The notes under the pieces are model-generated. The model saw nothing but the letters and a program-made list of their open reading frames with translations. It was not told the DNA's origin and searched no databases. A stretch of 64,000 nt of DNA from a bacterium (lineage in GTDB: Bacteria > Zhuqueibacterota > Zhuqueibacteria > Residuimicrobiales > Residuimicrobiaceae): contig JAKQNR010000021.1 of NCBI GenBank assembly GCA_029565685.1, positions 62,001-126,000 of the forward strand, given 5' to 3'. Below, piece by piece: positions 1 to 8,515 of this stretch. The number at the start of each line of letters is the position of its first letter. Position 1 is the first letter of the stretch. Both the position numbers and the translations under genes were made by a program.

Positions 1-1
1 C

Positions 2-856
2 GGACAGGGCAATGAAGTGGAACAGGCGGAGGCTGCTGCCAGAACGGCGGATGCGGCGGTGGTTTGTGCCGGTTTGAATGAGACGCTGGAGGGGGAAGGC
101 CATGACCGGGAATCTCTTGCGTTGTCAAACGAACAGGTCCAACTCATTCAAGCTGTGGCTGCGGTAAATCCCAGGACCATCGTGGTGTTGAACAATGCCA
201 CGCCCATTCTCATGAATGAATGGGCGGATCGCGTCCCTGCGGTTGTAGAAGCCTTTTATCCGGGGCAGGAGGGCGGCAGAGCGCTGGCGGATATACTGTT
301 CGGCGATGTGAATCCCTCGGGCAAACTGCCGCTCAGCTTTCCCGCCAGACTGGAGGATTCGCCGGTTTATGCCACTTATCCAGGCGCGCAAGAGTCCGCT
401 GATTATGCAGAGGGGTTGCTCGTCGGCTATCGTTATTTTGACCGAAAAGAGATCGAGCCGCAGTTCCCCTTTGGCCATGGCCTTTCTTTTACTCGCTATA
501 GCTATGATGCGCTGTCCATTCATCCGGCGAAAATCGGCCGGCAGGACACGGCCTTGATTGCGCTGCGGGTGAAAAACAGCGGGGCTGTGAACGGCGAGGA
601 GGTGGTACAGCTCTATGTACAGAACCGGCAGTCAATGCCGAACCAGCCGGTCAAGGAGCTGAAGGGATTCAAGCGCGTCGCGCTGCAGGCCGGTGAGGAG
701 AAAACAGTATTTTTCAAACTGGCGGCCGCCGCGTTGGCGGTGTATGAGGTGAAATCCCATCAATGGGTGATCCAGCCAGGCGACTATGGCGTGTCGATCG
801 CCAGTTCTTCACGGGACATTCGGCTGCAGGGTTCGATCCAGGTTCACCAGAAGTAG
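2..856 (+). CDS. Glycoside hydrolase family 3 beta-glucosidase-like, C-terminal part (cut by window edge)
   Basis: The frame is open to the window edge, so the start and the N-terminal barrel carrying the nucleophile Asp are missing. What remains is the GH3 C-terminal sandwich followed by an Fn3-like domain. Visible marks are GEGHDRESLALS, FYPGQEGGRALADILFG, NPSGKLPLSFP and FPFGHGLSFT. The Fn3-like part holds VKNSGAVNGEEVVQLYV and PVKELKGFKRV. GH3 enzymes release terminal beta-linked sugars from oligosaccharides; the exact sugar cannot be told from this half. The stop codon runs 11 bases past that of the converging symporter remnant (stop at 844-846), so the two gene tails overlap. No lesion is visible in this part. 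Confidence 0.9.
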   Translation, partial: GQGNEVEQAEAAARTADAAVVCAGLNETLEGEGHDRESLALSNEQVQLIQAVAAVNPRTIVVLNNATPILMNEWADRVPAVVEAFYPGQEGGRALADILFGDVNPSGKLPLSFPARLEDSPVYATYPGAQESADYAEGLLVGYRYFDRKEIEPQFPFGHGLSFTRYSYDALSIHPAKIGRQDTALIALRVKNSGAVNGEEVVQLYVQNRQSMPNQPVKELKGFKRVALQAGEEKTVFFKLAAAALAVYEVKSHQWVIQPGDYGVSIASSSRDIRLQGSIQVHQK

Positions 857-1639
857 ATATACAGCAACGCCGTCAGGGCGATCACTGCGCCGCCCATCCA
901 ATAGACTTTGGGTTCCGGAGCGATGTTCACTTTTGCGATTGGGCCATTCCACCGGTGCGGTCAGGGACTTTTTCCGCGTCATCCACAGCATATAGGCGAC
1001 GACGATGATAAAGACGATGGCCATGTGATGCAACAGCGACCAGCTGTTAAATAAGGCTATCCACGATCGCATCGGCGTCAGCTGATTCAGTCCGGGGAGC
1101 GCAAAGAGGAACTTGCCGAACCGGCTGAAGCCATAGAGCGCCACGCCGAGGAGCAAGGCGCCTTTGGCCGCTGCCGGTGGCGTACGCTTGTTGAGCAGAC
1201 CGATGACGAACGAGGCGAGGATGCCGGGCGCGATGAATCCCCACAGTTCCTGGATGTACATGAACACGCCCTGGAAATGGGCGATCATCGGCGCTCAGAT
1301 GCAGCTGAGAACGACAAAGGCTGTGGTGGTGATACGGCCCATCCGGACGATCCGCCGCTGCGAAGCCTGTGGATAGAAAAATTTTTTGTAGATGTCGATG
1401 GTGAAAATGGTCGATGCGGAGTTCAGCCGAGTTAACGTGCTCATCACCGCGCCATATAGAGCGGCCATCATGATGCCGCGTATATAGGGAGGCAGGATGT
1501 GGCTCATCAGATAGGGATAGGCTTTGTCTCCTGCGGAGATGGCGCCGCTGTAGAGCACGGTCGCCAAAAGCGCGAAAATATAAGCCACCATGACCAGAAA
1601 ACCCAGAAAAACCATCCAATCGATCCAGTTCAATGCCAT
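844..1639 (-). pseudogene. Decayed sodium:solute symporter (SSS/SGLT-like)
   Basis: Read on the minus strand, this is a remnant of an SSS-family Na+/sugar symporter, about 265 codons against a usual 500 or more. It opens with a first-membrane-helix-like segment (WIDWMVFLGFLVMVAYI), then jumps near base 1576 straight to the late part of the family (LNSASTIFTIDIYKKF, then LWGFIAPGILASFVIGLLNKR), so most of the middle is gone. An in-frame TGA lies at 1295-1297. Near 931-934 an extra base in an A4 run (coding strand) shifts the frame. Removing one A restores a natural tail, VNIAPEPKVYWMGG through LLYIYFW, ending at 844. Three independent lesions make a functional product unlikely. It probably once imported a sugar released by the neighbouring hydrolases. 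Confidence 0.85.
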
Positions 1640-1806
1640 GCGTGGGCCTCTTGATTAATTCAGGCGGCATCGCCATGTTCACCTTCTGATCAATATAGCG
1701 CAGAATTTTTTGTCAGTCAGGCGGCTCTTTCTTTGATCACGACTTGGAACGCGGCCTCGATCCTTCATTGTTCTGCACCAGGCTCCGGCGCATGCCTTCT
1801 TGGGCC

Positions 1807-1835
1807 TTGACGGACTGGTTTTTAGTTTGTATAAT
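1807..1835 (+). promoter_or_regulatory. Sigma70-type promoter for the secreted-hydrolase operon
   Basis: TTGACG at 1807-1812 and TATAAT at 1830-1835 are separated by exactly 17 bases. They lie about 45 bases upstream of the ATG at 1881, giving a short leader. This is the likely start of the transcript covering the DUF4838, GH92 and FG-GAP genes. Confidence 0.7.
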
Positions 1836-1880
1836 TAGGCAGGATTTGAATTTCAGCCGGTGTTTAGCAGAGGAAAAGAT

Positions 1881-4157
1881 ATGAACGTGCTGAGAAAAAT
1901 CGCTGTAGGTTGGTTGATCGGAATCAGTCCAAGTTTTGCACTGGTTCTGATTGAGAACAACCGCTCGGACTATGTGATCGTGATCGCTGAACAGCCCTCC
2001 CCCTCTGTCCGCCACGCGGCGGAAGAACTGCAGCATTTCCTTCGCGAGATGACCGGCGTAACGCTGGCCATTCGCTCGGACAGCGAACCAACCGCAGCCC
2101 ACGAGATCCTTTTGGGCGACACCCGTCGTTTGCAGCAACTCGGCGTGACTATTCCGTTCCAGGAGTTGGGGGACGAGGGCTATGTGCTGCGCACCACCGG
2201 AGATCGATTGATCATCGCCGGCAGCGCTGTGCGCGGCGCTCTTTACGGCGTGTACGGACTTTTGGAAGATCACCTGGGCTGCCGCTGGTATACGCCAGCT
2301 GTCTCCCGCATTCCCAAACTGAAAAGGTTGGTTTTGCGAGACCTGAATGAAAAAAGAGTGCCGCTGCTCGAGTACCGCGAGCCCTTTGTCTTTGACTGTT
2401 TTGACGGCGACTGGTGCTGCCGCAACCGCATGAACAGCAGCGCCGGCCGGCTCGAGGAGAAACACGGCGGCAAAATACGTTTCGGCGAGGGTATGTTTGT
2501 GCACACGTTCAATGCGCTGGCGCCGCCGGATCGTTATTTCGATCAGCACCCCGAGTATTTCTCCGAAATCAACGGCAAGCGGCTGCGCGATCATACGCAA
2601 CTTTGCTGCACCAATCCCGATGTCATCGCTCTGGTGACCGATCAGGTGCTCCAGGCCATTCGTCGGGATTCGCAGGCGTTCGTGTTTTCGGTTTCTCAGA
2701 ACGACTGGTATAATTACTGTGAGTGCGCCGCATGCAGCGCACTGGCGGAAAAAGAGGGCACTCAGGCCGCGCCGCTGCTGTATCTGGTCAATCAGGTGGC
2801 CGAAGCGGTGGAAAAAGAGTTTCCCGATAAGGCGATCGAAACCCTGGCGTACCAGTACACGCGCAAGCCGCCGAAGACCATGCGGCCGCGACCGAACGTG
2901 ATTATTCGTCTTTGCACTATCGAATGCAGTTTTTCCGAACCGCTGGACAGCAGCTATCCGGCGAACCGCGCCTTTAAGGAGGACATCGAGGGCTGGGCCC
3001 GGGTCTGCGACCGGCTGTGGATCTGGGATTACACCACTTCTTTTGCGCATTATCTGACGCCGTTCCCCAACCTGCGCATTCTGGACGACAATATTCGGTT
3101 TTTCATCAAGAATCATGTGCGCGGCATCTTTGAGGAGGACGCGTATCAATCGCCCGGCGCGGAACTGGCTCCGCTGATCGGTTATATGATGGCCAAGTTT
3201 TTATGGAACCCCGACTATGGTGAAGACCGCGCCATGGACGAGTTTCTCCACGCGGTCTATGGCGCCGCCTGCCGTCCCATTCGCCGCTATATCGATCTGA
3301 TCCATGATCAGGCGGCCAGGGATTCGGCCCACATCACCATCGGCGCCGGTCCCTTTGAGCCCTTTTTAAATGAAAGGGTGGTCGCCGAAGCGGATCGACT
3401 GTGGCGTCAGGCTGAGGCGGCGGTTAAAAACGACGCAGAAAAGCGGCGCCAGGTGCGCGTGGCGGCCATGTGCAACGATTATGTTCATCTGGAGCGGGCG
3501 CGCGCCATCGGCAAGGACGTCTATCGAATCGATCATCGCCGTTGCCTTTTGCGGCCCAATCCGGATTTTACCGCGCGGTTGCGCCGGTTCAAAGAAACGG
3601 CTGCGCAGATCGGTTTGACGCATGTGCGTGAAGGCGGTGAGAACTATACCGGTTGGGTACGGCAGCTGGATTCTTTGCAGCAGAGTTCGGGCGCCCGGCT
3701 CACGGTTCGGCAACCCGTTGCGCTGCGCCAACCGGCGCCGGGGCTGGCATTCGTTTATCTCGAAGGCTCGTTCGACAGGATCCCGGACTTTTCCCTGGTC
3801 GCTCCGGTCAAATCCGGATGGATCGAATCCTTTACCTTGAACGCAGCTGACCGGGAGGTCAATTTCGCGCTTAAATTTTCCGGCTATATTCAGGCGCCGA
3901 CCGACGGTGTCTACCAATTCTCCATGCGCTCCAACGACGGCGGCCGTCTTTACATCGGCGAGGAACTGGTGGTGGACAATGAACATCTGTACGGCGAGCG
4001 TGAAGGCTGCGGTTTTATCGCCTTGAAAGCCGGTTTTTATCCCATCACTGTCGCCTTTTTTCAACAACTAGGCAGGCGATTGCTCGAGGTCGGCTGGCAG
4101 GGACCCGGCATTCCCTGGCAAATCATTCCGTCGGCAACCTTGTGGCATGAAAAGTAG
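1881..4157 (+). CDS. Secreted DUF4838 protein with C-terminal PA14 domain
   Basis: Start chosen at ATG 1881 (RBS-like gaggaaaag just upstream); an in-frame GTG at 1860 would only add seven residues. Residues 1-20 form a Sec signal peptide. The next ~120 residues match the N-terminal domain shared with GH67-type alpha-glucuronidases (AAEELQHFLREMTG, AVRGALYGVYGLLEDHLGCRWYTP in pieces). The middle is DUF4838, with QNDWYNYCECAAC and LWIWDYTTSF. Roughly the last 130 residues form a PA14-like beta-sandwich (GVYQFSMRSNDGGRLYIGEE, VVDNEHLYGE), a likely carbohydrate-binding module. DUF4838 proteins occur in polysaccharide-use loci and are presumed glycosidases, but the activity is not established. 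It ends 11 bases inside an unused upstream extension of the GH92 frame; the real GH92 start lies 136 bases downstream. Confidence 0.85.
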   Translation: MNVLRKIAVGWLIGISPSFALVLIENNRSDYVIVIAEQPSPSVRHAAEELQHFLREMTGVTLAIRSDSEPTAAHEILLGDTRRLQQLGVTIPFQELGDEGYVLRTTGDRLIIAGSAVRGALYGVYGLLEDHLGCRWYTPAVSRIPKLKRLVLRDLNEKRVPLLEYREPFVFDCFDGDWCCRNRMNSSAGRLEEKHGGKIRFGEGMFVHTFNALAPPDRYFDQHPEYFSEINGKRLRDHTQLCCTNPDVIALVTDQVLQAIRRDSQAFVFSVSQNDWYNYCECAACSALAEKEGTQAAPLLYLVNQVAEAVEKEFPDKAIETLAYQYTRKPPKTMRPRPNVIIRLCTIECSFSEPLDSSYPANRAFKEDIEGWARVCDRLWIWDYTTSFAHYLTPFPNLRILDDNIRFFIKNHVRGIFEEDAYQSPGAELAPLIGYMMAKFLWNPDYGEDRAMDEFLHAVYGAACRPIRRYIDLIHDQAARDSAHITIGAGPFEPFLNERVVAEADRLWRQAEAAVKNDAEKRRQVRVAAMCNDYVHLERARAIGKDVYRIDHRRCLLRPNPDFTARLRRFKETAAQIGLTHVREGGENYTGWVRQLDSLQQSSGARLTVRQPVALRQPAPGLAFVYLEGSFDRIPDFSLVAPVKSGWIESFTLNAADREVNFALKFSGYIQAPTDGVYQFSMRSNDGGRLYIGEELVVDNEHLYGEREGCGFIALKAGFYPITVAFFQQLGRRLLEVGWQGPGIPWQIIPSATLWHEK

Positions 4158-4293
4158 GTCGGGCCGGCGAAGAGCAGTCTTGGCCTATAGGGAGGAATGG
4201 ACCGCACTATCGAATAATTCACTTTTTAAGGATCCAATCGACCACGAAGAACGCGGTCATTGCATGGGTGTCTTGTCAGCGTCAGGAGTATTT

Positions 4294-6492
4294 ATGTCCT
4301 TCCATCAATCAACGCTTTTCAGCCTGCTGTTTCTTTCACTATCGATCCTCTCCTGTTCCCGAACTGATAAACAGCCGGTGGATTGCGTCAATCCGCACAT
4401 CGGCGGCATCGGCCATCTGCTGGTCGCCACCTCTCCGGACGTCAAGTGGCCGCAGGGCAGCGTCCGGCTGGCGCCGTACACCACGCCCGGTATAACCGAT
4501 AAATATCTGGCCGATAAAATATATGCTTTTCCTATGCGGGAATCTTCGCATCGCCGCAGGCCGGTCACCGCATGGATCATGGCCACGTGCGGTAAACTAC
4601 GAGTTCGGCCGGAGGAGATCGCATCGTCCTTTGATCATGATTTCGAAACCGCCACGCCTTATTATTACGCCGTCACTCTGGAGGACCATGAGATTCAGGC
4701 CGAGTGCACGGTTACGGAGCACTGTGCACTGTACCGTTTTACCTTTCCCCAATCCGCGCAAGCGCACATCCTCTCCGGCCTTAGCAGCGGAACTGAGGTG
4801 GAGATCCTCAGCGACCAGGCTGTGGCGGTGCAGGAGCCGAGCAGGGACGGCAGCGCGTTTCTGTATCTGGAATTCAGCAAGCCGTTCCTTCGCCGTGGAA
4901 CGTGGAAGGAAAGCCGCATCGATTCGAACGCCCTTCGTCAGGCCGGTGACCGCATCGGCGTTTTCGCCTCTTATCAAACGGCGTCGAATGAACAGATCCT
5001 GGTCCGCATTGGTTTCTCGGATCAGGACCGGGATCAGGCGGTACGCCGTGTAAAGCAAGAGATTCCGAAATGGAATTTCGAGGCGGTCCGGGAAGCGGCC
5101 AGACGCGTCTGGAACCAGTCGCTGCAAACCGTCTCCGTGCAAGGGGGGACTGAAAAAGAACGGATCAAATTTTTCACCGCCCTGTACCGGGTGAACGGTG
5201 GCGAAGGGCTTTGGCGAGCTATGGGCCTCGATGTGGAGGAGCAGAACAGACGCGCCATCGCTTATGCCGGCCGGTCGAGCGAGCAGGTGGTCCCAAGCCG
5301 ACACGCCATTCGAGCCATGTTCATGCATCAGAACATCGGTTTTATCGCCTCAGCTTATTTACGAGGCCTGCGTGGTTTTGATGTGGAACGGGCTTATGCC
5401 AACATGAAAATGGAGTTTATGGGTTCCACCAAAATTCCCTGGCGCGTGGGTCCGTCCACAGAGCTGGATGTTTTTTATTTGAACCATGGCTTCTTTCCCG
5501 CCCTTTCGGCAGGCCGGGCGGAGTGGGTGTCTCAGGTCGATCCCTTTGAAAAAAGACAATCCGTGACAGTGACCTTGCAGGCCGCCTATGAGAGCTGGTG
5601 CCTGGCGCAAATGGCCCGGGAGTTGGGCAAAGAGGAGGACTGGGCTTTTTTCTCAGACCACGCGAGGGATTATCAAAAGGTCTACCGCCACGAATTGGGG
5701 TTCATGGCGCCCAGAACCGCAGACGGCCGCTGGGTCGATCCGTTTGATCCCAAGTGGTCGGGCGGGCTGGGCGGCAGGGAGTATTTTGCCGAGAACAACA
5801 GCTGGTCGTATACCTGGTATGTGCCACACGATGTGCAGGGATTGATCGATCTCATGGGCGGACGGGAAAGGTTTGTGGAACGCTTGGATGCGTTGTTTGT
5901 GGAACAGTATGACCGGCCGGACGGCAAGTTCCGTTTTCTCGCCCAGTTTCCCGACGAGACCGGTTTGATCGGGCAGTATTCCCATGGCAACGAGTTCACT
6001 CGACATATCCCGTATCTGTACAACTATGCCGGCGCACCCTGGAAAACACAACGGCGGGTGCGGCAGATCATGGATATCTGGTATGGTACCGGACCTTTGG
6101 GCCTCTGCGGAGATGAGGACAGCGGACTCTTGTCTCTTTGGTATGTATTCGCCGCCCTGGGCCTGTCGCCGGCCAACCTCGTTTGTCCTAATTATCCGGT
6201 CTGGTTGATCTCCAGTCCGATCTTTGAACGCACGGTTCTCGCGCTGCCGAACGGCGGGAGTTTTACGATTCTAGCTAAAAACAGCTCGGCGCAGAACAAA
6301 TACATCCAATCGGCCAAGTTGAACGGTGAGCCATGGGACAAACCCTGGTTTCACCATTCATACTTGCGCCAGGGCGGCTCGCTGCAGTTGGTGATGGGAG
6401 CAAAACCCAACCGGCAGTGGGGCAGGCTGCCAGAGTCGGCGCCGCCGTCGTTTTCATCGCTGCAACAGTCTAAAGGAAAGGGCCAAGAATGA
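4294..6492 (+). CDS. GH92 alpha-mannosidase-like lipoprotein, possibly with a shortened middle
   Basis: Start at ATG 4294, preceded by AGGAG at 4284-4288. The first residues form a lipoprotein signal with lipobox SILSC. GH92 marks: VNPHIGG near the N-terminus, HGNEFTRHIPYLYNYAGAPW, CGDEDSGLLSLWYVFAALG and ISSPIFERTVL. GH92 enzymes are calcium-dependent inverting exo-alpha-mannosidases, and the GDEDSG segment carries the expected catalytic acidic residues. Oddity: between FFTALYR and the later IGFIASAYLRG only about 55 residues are present. There the family normally has a longer stretch with an S-L-W-D-T-like motif, here GEGLW. This suggests an internal deletion and possibly loss of function; the comparison is from memory. 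The stop overlaps the next start (ATGA at 6489-6492), so translation of the two is likely coupled. Confidence 0.8.
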   Translation: MSFHQSTLFSLLFLSLSILSCSRTDKQPVDCVNPHIGGIGHLLVATSPDVKWPQGSVRLAPYTTPGITDKYLADKIYAFPMRESSHRRRPVTAWIMATCGKLRVRPEEIASSFDHDFETATPYYYAVTLEDHEIQAECTVTEHCALYRFTFPQSAQAHILSGLSSGTEVEILSDQAVAVQEPSRDGSAFLYLEFSKPFLRRGTWKESRIDSNALRQAGDRIGVFASYQTASNEQILVRIGFSDQDRDQAVRRVKQEIPKWNFEAVREAARRVWNQSLQTVSVQGGTEKERIKFFTALYRVNGGEGLWRAMGLDVEEQNRRAIAYAGRSSEQVVPSRHAIRAMFMHQNIGFIASAYLRGLRGFDVERAYANMKMEFMGSTKIPWRVGPSTELDVFYLNHGFFPALSAGRAEWVSQVDPFEKRQSVTVTLQAAYESWCLAQMARELGKEEDWAFFSDHARDYQKVYRHELGFMAPRTADGRWVDPFDPKWSGGLGGREYFAENNSWSYTWYVPHDVQGLIDLMGGRERFVERLDALFVEQYDRPDGKFRFLAQFPDETGLIGQYSHGNEFTRHIPYLYNYAGAPWKTQRRVRQIMDIWYGTGPLGLCGDEDSGLLSLWYVFAALGLSPANLVCPNYPVWLISSPIFERTVLALPNGGSFTILAKNSSAQNKYIQSAKLNGEPWDKPWFHHSYLRQGGSLQLVMGAKPNRQWGRLPESAPPSFSSLQQSKGKGQE

Positions 6493-8456
6493 AAGCATGG
6501 CTGCCAGTCGTTGCCTGCCTTTTGTCCTGGGCTTCCCTGCTCACAGCGGCCGATCTGCAGTGCCTCTCTTACAATCATTCAGGCCTGACAGTGGATCTCG
6601 GCATTGGACTGTGGGCCTGGCCGCTGCCCATGGACTGGGATGAGGACGGCGACCTCGATCTGATCGTCAGCTACCACGATACGCCCAACCGGGCCATTTA
6701 TTTTTTTGAAAATCCTTCGGGCCGCGTCAAGCTTCCGGTGTTCAAGCCGCCGGTCAAGGTGGGCGTTTCGTACAACAACATTCAAATTTCCTACGTCGAC
6801 GGCAGACCGCGCGTGTTGATACCAGAACAGGAGCTGATTGATTTTAAAACAAATCAGTTCGGACAGGCTGAACAGATTTATTCCGGCAAAGCGATTCATG
6901 CCACTCAAGGACGCATCCGCACCAATCAGTGGAAGTACTGCGATTACGATGGGGACGGCAAGATGGACTTGATGGTCGGCGTTGACGACTGGAGCGAATA
7001 CGGTTGGGACGAGGGCTATGATGACGCCGGCCGATGGAAGATGGGGCCGGGTCGTGGTTTTGTCTATTGGCTGCGAAACTTGGCAAGCGACGCCCATCCC
7101 CGCTATGCGGATGCGCAGAAAATCGAAGCGGACGGCAAAGCGGTCGAAGTGTACGCCATGCCTTCGCCCAATTTTGCAGATTTCGATCTAGACGGCGATC
7201 TGGATTTGATCTGCGGTGAATTCATGGATCGTCTGACCTATTTCGAAAACATCGGCACCCGGACCGACCCACGCTATAGCACGGCGAGATTTTTACGGCA
7301 GCAAAACCGGATTCTGGCACTGGATGGCTGCATGATCGTCCCTGTCGCCCTCGATTGGGATCAGGACGGCGATGTCGATCTGGTCGTCGGCGCTGAAGAC
7401 GGCAGCGTGGCTCTGGTGGAGAACAGCGGCCGGATCGTGGACGGCATGCCGGAATTCCTAGCGCCGCAGCCGTTTCAGCAGGAAGCCCAGGATCTGCGCT
7501 GGGGCGTTCTGGTCACGCCCTTCAGCTATGATTGGGATGACGACGGCGATGAGGATCTTATCTGCGGCAACGCCTCCGGATACATCGGTTTCATCGAAAA
7601 CCTCGATGGTGGTGATCCTCCGCGCTGGGCGCGGCCGCAGTATCTGCGAGCGGACGGCGAGGTTATCCGTATTTTGGCCGGCTGCAACGGTTCGATCCAG
7701 GGACCCTGTGAAGCGAAATGGGGATACACCGCCTTGAGCGTGGTCGATTGGGACCATGATGAATTGCCGGATATTCTAGTCAATTCCATTTGGGGCAAAG
7801 TGATCTGGTATCGCAACATCGGCAGCCGTTCACAGCCGCAGCTGGCAGGCGCTCAGCCGGTTTTGGTCGATTGGCAGGGAGCGACACCAAAACCGGAATG
7901 GGTGTGGTGGAAGCCGCAAGACCGCGAGTTGGTCAGTCAATGGCGGACCACGCCTCTGGCCGTGGATTATAATCGCGATGGTTTGCAGGATCTGGTGATG
8001 TTGGATCACGAGGGCTATCTGGCATTTTATGAGCGAACCAAAGGCGCTGATGGACTGTTGCGACTCCTGCCAGGAAAACGCATTTTTACCATCGATGATC
8101 CGGCGGTTTTGGACTCTGCGCAAAAATCGCAGACTCAGAGGGACGTGCGGCTGCGGCTTAATGGTTCCAAGAACGGTAAAAGCGGCCGTCGAAAAATAGG
8201 CATGACCGACTGGAACGGCGACGGTCGATTGGACCTGTTGGTCAACAGCGTGAACATAACGCTGTTGGAAAACCGCGGCCAACGGGACGGGCTTACGCTG
8301 TTTCACGACGCCGGACCGCTGGCTGAAAAGAAATTGGCCGGACACAGCACCAGTCCGGCTGTCGTGGACTGGAATAAAGACGGCATCAAGGATTTACTCA
8401 TCGGTGCAGAGGACGGTCGTTTCTACTACCTGCGAAATCCGCGGAGTCGGCGATAA
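6489..8456 (+). CDS. Secreted FG-GAP/VCBS repeat protein
   Basis: A Sec signal peptide (about 20 residues, ending LLTAA) is followed by a beta-propeller-like protein. It has at least nine Asp-rich calcium-loop motifs: DWDEDGDLDL, DYDGDGKMDL, DFDLDGDLDL, DWDQDGDVDL, DWDDDGDEDL, DWDHDELPDI, DYNRDGLQDL, DWNGDGRLDL and DWNKDGIKDL. Between them sit short segments such as YFFENP, YFENIGTRTDPRY and WYRNIGSRSQPQ. Such proteins bind calcium and usually glycans or surface ligands, and no catalytic motif is visible. The start overlaps the GH92 stop, so it is probably a partner in glycan capture. Product name is by repeat type only. Confidence 0.88.
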   Translation: MKAWLPVVACLLSWASLLTAADLQCLSYNHSGLTVDLGIGLWAWPLPMDWDEDGDLDLIVSYHDTPNRAIYFFENPSGRVKLPVFKPPVKVGVSYNNIQISYVDGRPRVLIPEQELIDFKTNQFGQAEQIYSGKAIHATQGRIRTNQWKYCDYDGDGKMDLMVGVDDWSEYGWDEGYDDAGRWKMGPGRGFVYWLRNLASDAHPRYADAQKIEADGKAVEVYAMPSPNFADFDLDGDLDLICGEFMDRLTYFENIGTRTDPRYSTARFLRQQNRILALDGCMIVPVALDWDQDGDVDLVVGAEDGSVALVENSGRIVDGMPEFLAPQPFQQEAQDLRWGVLVTPFSYDWDDDGDEDLICGNASGYIGFIENLDGGDPPRWARPQYLRADGEVIRILAGCNGSIQGPCEAKWGYTALSVVDWDHDELPDILVNSIWGKVIWYRNIGSRSQPQLAGAQPVLVDWQGATPKPEWVWWKPQDRELVSQWRTTPLAVDYNRDGLQDLVMLDHEGYLAFYERTKGADGLLRLLPGKRIFTIDDPAVLDSAQKSQTQRDVRLRLNGSKNGKSGRRKIGMTDWNGDGRLDLLVNSVNITLLENRGQRDGLTLFHDAGPLAEKKLAGHSTSPAVVDWNKDGIKDLLIGAEDGRFYYLRNPRSRR

Positions 8457-8515
8457 GTGAACCGTTCGCTTCGGCGAATGCCCGAAACCTGCATCCGTTT
8501 AGTTTTGGAGGTCTT

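Noticed and set aside
1295-1297. In-frame TGA in the symporter read as selenocysteine
   Set aside because: No selenocysteine-type hairpin is visible after it, and the gene has a large deletion and a frameshift as well, so a stop in a dead gene is simpler.
1737-3149. Long minus-strand frame over the DUF4838 gene
   Set aside because: Antisense shadow with no domain; the plus-strand gene has promoter, signal peptide and domains.
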